Shown in pieces: positions 1 through 5,451 of a stretch of 5,451 nucleotides of DNA. The position numbers were made by a program, and so were the translations under genes. Source of the stretch: JAWWBG01 sp033721095 (GTDB lineage: Bacteria > Actinomycetota > Nitriliruptoria > Nitriliruptorales > Nitriliruptoraceae); assembly GCA_033721095.1 (NCBI GenBank), contig JAWWBG010000170.1, positions 1 through 5,451 of the forward strand, in the 5' to 3' direction. The number at the start of each line of letters is the position of its first letter. The first letter of the stretch is position 1. Under the pieces are notes generated by a model. The model did no database searches. It was not told the DNA's origin and saw nothing but the letters and a program-made list of their open reading frames with translations.

Positions 1-129
1 CACGGCGGCCTCGTAGCCCTCGCTCGTGAGGACCTGAAGCATCTCGTGCGCCAGCGACTTCTCGTACGGAGGCGCGAAATGCCATTCCGGTCCGTCGATC
101 TGCGACTCGGGGATCGTCTCCCCCCGCAG
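1..129 (-). CDS. Unidentified partial coding stretch, minus strand, runs off left edge
   Basis: I do not recognise this protein. Read on the minus strand, 129 down to 1 is 43 open codons, beginning LRGETIPESQ and containing GPEWHFAPPYEKSL and EMLQVLTSEGYEAAV. Of the 43 codons, 38 end in G or C, as in the real genes of this window, and the composition (mixed charged and aromatic residues, little Arg/Ser/Pro bias) looks like a soluble protein rather than an antisense shadow. The plus frame of the neighbouring carboxyltransferase has stops here at 14-16 and 35-37. The minus frame stays open to the right as far as a stop at 268-270, and an ATG at 150 is in frame, but from ~130 rightward the plus strand is clearly carboxyltransferase, so the true N-terminus is probably absent. 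This is most likely an internal piece of another gene joined here by rearrangement or misassembly. No function can be assigned. Confidence 0.4.
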   Translation of the reverse strand, partial: MRGETIPESQIDGPEWHFAPPYEKSLAHEMLQVLTSEGYEAAV

Positions 130-130
130 G

Positions 131-429
131 AACGCCCGCACGGCCGTCATGGGGGCCCAGCAGGCCGCCACGACCATGCGCATCGTCGCCGAGGATCGCG
201 CCGAGCGGCAGGGACAGATCCTGGACGAGGACTTTGTGAACGCCTTCGTCGACCAGATCGTGGGCATCTACGAACCCCAGGAGAACGCATTCGTGACGTC
301 GGGCCGAAGCCTCGATGACGGCATGATCGATCCGCGGGACACGCGCAACGTGCTCGGGTTCCTGCTGGCGACGGTCGACGAGGGCGACCGGGCCGAGGTC
401 AACCCGCTGACGTTCGGGGTGGCGCGCCC

Positions 430-433
<4 letters not shown>
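131..433 (+). CDS. Acyl-CoA carboxylase carboxyltransferase (beta) subunit, C-terminal fragment
   Basis: This is the last ~100 residues of a biotin-dependent acyl-CoA carboxylase carboxyltransferase, the subunit that moves carboxyl from carboxybiotin to an acyl-CoA in the cytoplasm. Family resemblance begins at NARTAVMGAQQAA (131 onward), which corresponds to the conserved 'WPNA..-VMG.-QAA' region of the C-terminal crotonase-fold half. It continues through QILDEDF and the hallmark TSGRSLDDGMIDPRDTR (296-346), ending FGVARP. Full family members have roughly 500 or more residues, so about four fifths is missing. Directly upstream the frame reads unrelated residues and hits stops at 35-37 and 14-16; neither other plus frame restores carboxyltransferase sequence, so this is a break rather than a simple frameshift. 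The first ATG in the fragment (149) is internal to a conserved motif and not a credible native start. The stop overlaps the next gene's ATG by four bases (ATGA), typical of paired carboxylase subunits. It may be a pseudogene or an assembly artefact. The family call is firm; the substrate is unknown. Confidence 0.82.
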
Positions 434-2383
<1,950 letters not shown>

Positions 2384-2391
<8 letters not shown>

Positions 2392-4201
2392 GCGAACCGT
2401 CACGATCGGTGGTGCTGCCGGCGCGTGGGGCGACTCGTCGCTGTCGACCCCCCAGCTGCTGGCGTCGGGCCGGTGCGACTACATCATCTGGGAGGGCCTC
2501 GCCGAGATCACGATGGGGATTCTCACGCGCGCGAAGATGGCCAACCCGGACCGCGGCTACGCGACCGACATCATCCGCCAGATCGCGGCCAACGTCGGTG
2601 AGTTCGCGGAACAGGGCATCAAGGTGGTCACCAACGCCGGCGGCATCAACACCGAATCCGCGGCTGCCGTCATCCGCGAGGCGATCGTGGAGGCCGGCCT
2701 GGACCTCAAGGTCGCGACCGTTTCCGGCGACGACCTCATGCAGCGCCTCGACGAGGTTCGCGCCGCGGCCAGCCCGGAGATGGCCGACGGGGCCGAGTTC
2801 CCCGCGTTTCCGATCAGCTGCAACGCCTACTTGGGCGCCCGACCGATCGCGGCCGCGCTGGACACCGGCGCCGACATCGTCGTCACGGGGCGAGTCGTGG
2901 ACTCGGCGTTGGTCCTCGGGCCGCTCGTGCACGAGTTCGGCTGGGCGTGGGACGACTGGGACCGGCTGTCGCAGGGCAGCCTCGCGGGCCATCTCATCGA
3001 GTGCGGCCCCCAAGCGACTGGCGGCCTGTTCACGGACTGGGAGAGCTTCGACTCGTGGGCGAACATCGGCTATCCGCTGGCGGAGTGCCGCGAGGACGGC
3101 TCGTTCGTCATCACGAAGCCCGACGGCACCGACGGGCTCGCGACCGTGGCGACCGTCGCCGAACAGCTGCTGTACGAGATCGGCGACCCGGCGAACTACC
3201 TGTTGCCCGACGTGACGTGTGACTGGCGCGACGTGCGCCTGGAACAGATCGGGGAGGACCGCATCGAGGTCACGGGTGCTGTTGGCCGGCCCGCACCGCC
3301 GACGCTCAAGGCCTGCGCGCAGACCCTCGACGGGTTCAAGCTGATGCTTGCGCTGTTCATCGGTGGACGCAACGCGGTCGGCAAGGCCGAGCGCCTGGCA
3401 GCCGACGGCTTGGCGCGCTCCCAGCGGGTCCTCGATCGCGACGGCTTCGCGGGACTCCGTGACGTGAGCGTCGAGGTCATCGGAGCCGAGGCCACGTACG
3501 GACCGCACAGCCGGGCGCGCGATGCACGCGAGGTGATGCTCAAGATCTCGTTGCACCACGACGAGGAGCGGGCGCTGAAGGCCGTGCTGCGCGAGCTGCC
3601 ATCGTTCGGCCTGGCCGTGCCCGGTGTGAGCGGCGGCGGGTCGGGGCTGCCACGCCCGACGCCCCTGGTCCGACTCCGCAGCCACCTCGTTCCCAAGCTG
3701 CTCGTGCCCGCGGTCGTCGAGGTCGACGGGGAGGCGGTCGCTGTCCCGGACGCTCCCGACCATGACCCGGTTGACCCGCCATCCGTCGACACGGTCGAGG
3801 CTGCACGAGCCGTCGAACCCACGGTCACCGTGCCGCTGATCGCGATCGCGCACGGCCGCAGCGGGGACAAGGGCAATGACGCGAACATCGGCATCCGCGC
3901 ACGACATCCCGACTTCCTGCCGCTGCTCCGGGAGGTCCTCACGGCCGACGTCGTCAAGGAACACATGGCCCACGCCGTCAAGGGCGCCGTCGAGCGCCAC
4001 GACCTGCCGGGCATCGACGCGATGAACTTCCACCTCCACGACGCGCTTGGTGGCGGCGGGATCGCGAGCCTCCGCATGGACCCTCAGGGGAAGGCGTTTG
4101 CCCAACAGCTCCTCGACCGCGAGATCGCGATCCCGAGCGCGTGGCTGGAGCACGTCGCCATTGCGGGCGTGCCGGAGGTCGAGGCGCTGCGTCGCGGCTG
4201 A
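2384..4201 (+). CDS. AtuA family protein (DUF1446) with fused C-terminal AtuA-like domain
   Basis: This 605-residue cytoplasmic protein belongs to the acyclic terpene utilisation AtuA family (PF07287), whose biochemical reaction is not established. In Pseudomonas, atuA is in the citronellol/geraniol degradation cluster with geranyl-CoA carboxylase. The core spans about 5-455: an N-terminal glycine-rich GGAAGAWGDS, then CDYIIWEGLAEITMGIL (31-47), NAGGINT (84-90), a conserved stretch from AYLGARP to HEFGW (148-187) containing TGRVVDSA, and CGPQATGG (207-214). After a proline- and acid-rich linker (about 455-480) comes a second domain (about 483-588) with AHGRSGDKGNDANIG (489-503), the signature of the small 'AtuA-related' proteins, here fused. 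No signal peptide or membrane segment is apparent. I chose the start at 2384 (MSERTV) because GGAG precedes it; starting at 2366 would add six residues (MSRSPT). It overlaps the carboxylase stop by eight bases, so it is very likely co-translated with that enzyme. Family membership is firm; a role in handling the carboxylated acyl-CoA or its precursor is inference. Confidence 0.9.
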
Positions 4202-4314
4202 TCGGCCGAGTCCATCTGGCCGCCGCGTGCACGGATCCGCTGCGACCCTGCACAATCGTCTCGCGCGCCGGGCGCCGTCTCTAGTCTGCGGCTCGGCGCG
4301 GGAGGCCGGACGAG
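4202..4314. other. Intergenic spacer before the livF-like gene
   Basis: This 113-base spacer is the only real gap between plus-strand genes. It is less coding-like than its surroundings, and I see no hairpin followed by a T-run that would act as an intrinsic terminator. TAGTCT at 4282-4287 fits the TAnnnT pattern of a -10 box about 28 bases before the livF-like ATG, but I cannot find a convincing -35 at the right distance, so a promoter here is only a weak possibility. GGGAGG at 4300-4305 is a strong ribosome binding site nine bases ahead of the ATG. The gap suggests that the livF-like gene may be a separate transcription unit. Confidence 0.4.
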
Positions 4315-5034
4315 ATGCTTGAGGTCGAGAACCTCGAGGTGGTCTACGAGGACGTCATCCTCGTGCTCAAGGGCGTGTCGCTGTCCGTGCCCGACGGCGC
4401 GATCGTGGCCCTCCTCGGCGCCAACGGCGCTGGCAAGACCACCGTGCTGCGCGCGATCACCGGACTCCTCGACGTCCATCGCGGCGACATCACCAAGGGC
4501 TCGATCACGTTCAACGGCTACTCCATCACGCACATGGACGCACCCGGGACCGTCGCACAGGGCATCGCCCAGGTCATGGAGGGCCGGCGCGTCTTTGCCG
4601 AGCTGACCGTGGAGGAGAACCTCAAGGTCGGCGGCTACGCCGCCGGTCGGGCTCGCCAGGCTCCCAACCTCGAACGGGTCTACGCCACCTTTCCGATCCT
4701 GGAGGAGCGGCGCACGCAGACCGCGGGCCTGCTGTCGGGGGGCGAGCAGCAGATGCTTGCCATCGGCCGGGCCCTCATGGCGGGGCCGAGGCTCCTCCTA
4801 CTCGACGAGCCCTCATTGGGTCTGGCACCGATCATCGTCGAGTCGATTTTCGGCGTGCTCGAGGACATCAACTCCAGGGGCGTCTCCATCCTCCTCGTCG
4901 AGCAGAATGCGATGGAGGCACTGGATCTAGCCGGCCGCGGCTATGTGCTGGAGGAGGGCAGGATCGTCGGTGAGGGTCCGGCCCGGGCACTGGCAGATGA
5001 CGAGCGGTTGAGAAAGGCCTATCTGGGGCTCTGA
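4315..5034 (+). CDS. LivF-type ABC transporter ATP-binding protein
   Basis: This 239-residue ATPase resembles LivF, one of the two nucleotide-binding subunits of branched-chain amino acid type (HAAT) importers, which powers uptake from the cytoplasmic face of the membrane. In order it shows an A-loop aromatic Y11, Walker A GANGAGKT (35-42), Q-loop Q86 followed by the LivF-like VMEGRRVFAELTVEENL (87-103), ABC signature LSGGEQQ (140-146), Walker B LLLLDEP (160-166) and D-loop SLGLAP (167-172). Where most ABC ATPases have the switch histidine, it has glutamine (VEQN, Q197), which is normal for LivF. It ends ...RKAYLGL, as LivF proteins do. Length is typical and all catalytic motifs are intact. 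The start is supported by GGGAGG nine bases upstream. What is odd is the setting: no livG, livH, livM or binding-protein gene is adjacent on either side, and the next gene is convergent. Relatives with the 'DITKG' segment (58-62) are seen in many non-amino-acid operons, so the substrate could be another carboxylate. The family is certain, the substrate is not. Confidence 0.92.
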   Translation: MLEVENLEVVYEDVILVLKGVSLSVPDGAIVALLGANGAGKTTVLRAITGLLDVHRGDITKGSITFNGYSITHMDAPGTVAQGIAQVMEGRRVFAELTVEENLKVGGYAAGRARQAPNLERVYATFPILEERRTQTAGLLSGGEQQMLAIGRALMAGPRLLLLDEPSLGLAPIIVESIFGVLEDINSRGVSILLVEQNAMEALDLAGRGYVLEEGRIVGEGPARALADDERLRKAYLGL

Positions 5035-5450
5035 TCACCCATCGAGTCGTGGACGACCGCGCCTCCAACGAGAGTCAGATCGGCAGTTACGTCTCGCAGG
5101 CCCAGGGGGGAGACTGCGAACGGGTCTGTGGCGAGGACTGTGATGTCGGCAAGGCTGCCCGGTCCCAAGTTGCCCCGGTCATCCTCTTCGAAGGAGAACC
5201 AAGCGCTGCCGCTGGTGTAGAGGCGGAGCGCCTCGTCGAGGTCGAGACGCTGCTCTTCGACCCGGGGCGGTGAACCATCCACAGTTTCGCCGGTGACCAT
5301 CCACCAGACGCATAGCCAGGGGTTGAATGAGGAGACGACGGTGGCATCGGTCCCTGCCCCGAGGGGTATCCCGGCATCGAGGATCGTTCGGAGAGGTGGT
5401 GCGGAGGCGGCTGCCTGAGGACCCCAGGTCTCCTGGCTGTCGGCGCCACG
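5019..5450 (-). CDS. YtcJ-like amidohydrolase family protein, C-terminal part
   Basis: This is the last 143 residues of a metal-dependent amidohydrolase of the YtcJ-like (Amidohydro_3) group, read on the minus strand and cut by the right edge. Frame continuity runs from 5450 to the TAG at 5019-5021; the ATG at 5300 is internal, since conserved residues lie before it. From the edge inward one sees ILDAGIPLGAGTDAT, whose Asp (codon 5346-5348) matches the conserved catalytic/metal-site Asp at the end of the barrel. NPW (5316-5324), WWMVTG, LDEALRLYTSGSAWFSFEE and the terminal GNLGPGSLADITVLATDPF follow; the last is the family's hallmark return to the small beta-sandwich domain. Complete members are about 500-560 residues. 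They hydrolyse C-N bonds in amides, formamides or cyclic amides, but most are uncharacterised and the substrate here is unknown. It is convergent with the livF-like gene and overlaps its tail by 16 bases, so it is not part of that operon. Confidence 0.88.
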   Translation of the reverse strand, partial: RGADSQETWGPQAAASAPPLRTILDAGIPLGAGTDATVVSSFNPWLCVWWMVTGETVDGSPPRVEEQRLDLDEALRLYTSGSAWFSFEEDDRGNLGPGSLADITVLATDPFAVSPLGLRDVTADLTLVGGAVVHDSMGDQSPR

Positions 5451-5451
5451 A

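Noticed and set aside
46..318. Plus-strand reading frame of 90 codons at the left edge
   Set aside because: It is Arg/His/Gly-rich and out of frame with the carboxyltransferase motifs that clearly occupy 131-433; it is not a frameshifted upstream part of that subunit, because no carboxyltransferase sequence appears in it.
4263..4276. GC-rich inverted repeat (GCGCC/GGCGC) as a terminator or operator
   Set aside because: The arms are only five bases with a one-base centre, which cannot form a stable loop, and no T-run follows. Such short repeats are expected by chance at this GC content.
4315..5034. LivG or urea transporter UrtD-type ATPase
   Set aside because: The VEQN sequence at the switch position, the VMEGRRVF stretch and the YLGL-type C-terminus match LivF rather than LivG, which has His at the switch and extra insertions. 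UrtE, a LivF-like urea transporter subunit, is not excluded by motif alone, but no urt genes are nearby.
5087..5449. Minus-strand reading frame of 120 codons at the right edge
   Set aside because: It is a different frame from the amidohydrolase, rich in Ser/Pro/Arg, whereas the neighbouring frame carries continuous amidohydrolase motifs from 5450 to 5019.

Overview
The window is about two-thirds G+C or more, and its coding frames end almost every codon in G or C. That codon bias, together with the families present (a split acyl-CoA carboxylase, an AtuA-family protein, a LivF-type ATPase and a YtcJ-like amidohydrolase), suggests a high-GC bacterium, most likely an actinomycetote living on organic acids, lipids or terpenoids. 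This assignment is inferred from composition and gene families; there is no rRNA or other marker here.

Layout. Positions 1-129 carry an unidentified coding fragment on the minus strand that runs off the left edge. At about 130 the sequence switches abruptly to the last ~100 codons of an acyl-CoA carboxylase carboxyltransferase (131-433, plus strand), whose upstream part is missing. Its stop overlaps the start of a complete biotin carboxylase/biotin carrier subunit (430-2391). That gene's stop in turn overlaps the start of a complete AtuA-family (DUF1446) protein with a fused C-terminal AtuA-like domain (2384-4201). After a 113-base gap comes a complete LivF-type ABC ATPase (4315-5034). A convergent gene, the C-terminal part of a YtcJ-like amidohydrolase (5019-5450, minus strand), enters from the right edge; its tail overlaps that of the livF-like gene by 16 bases.

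How they fit together. The first three plus-strand genes overlap end to start and look like one translationally coupled operon. The two carboxylase subunits form a biotin-dependent acyl-CoA carboxylase. AtuA homologues accompany geranyl-CoA carboxylase in acyclic terpene (citronellol/geraniol) degradation and accompany many uncharacterised carboxylases in actinobacteria, so the operon probably carboxylates a branched, unsaturated or otherwise unusual acyl-CoA. The substrate cannot be read from the sequence. The livF-like gene may serve uptake of a related carboxylate or a branched-chain amino acid, but none of its usual partners is adjacent.

I see no mobile element, CRISPR array, RNA gene or wholly new system. 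The points most worth following are the abrupt break at ~130, the AtuA-carboxylase pairing of unknown substrate, and the livF-like gene standing without permease partners.
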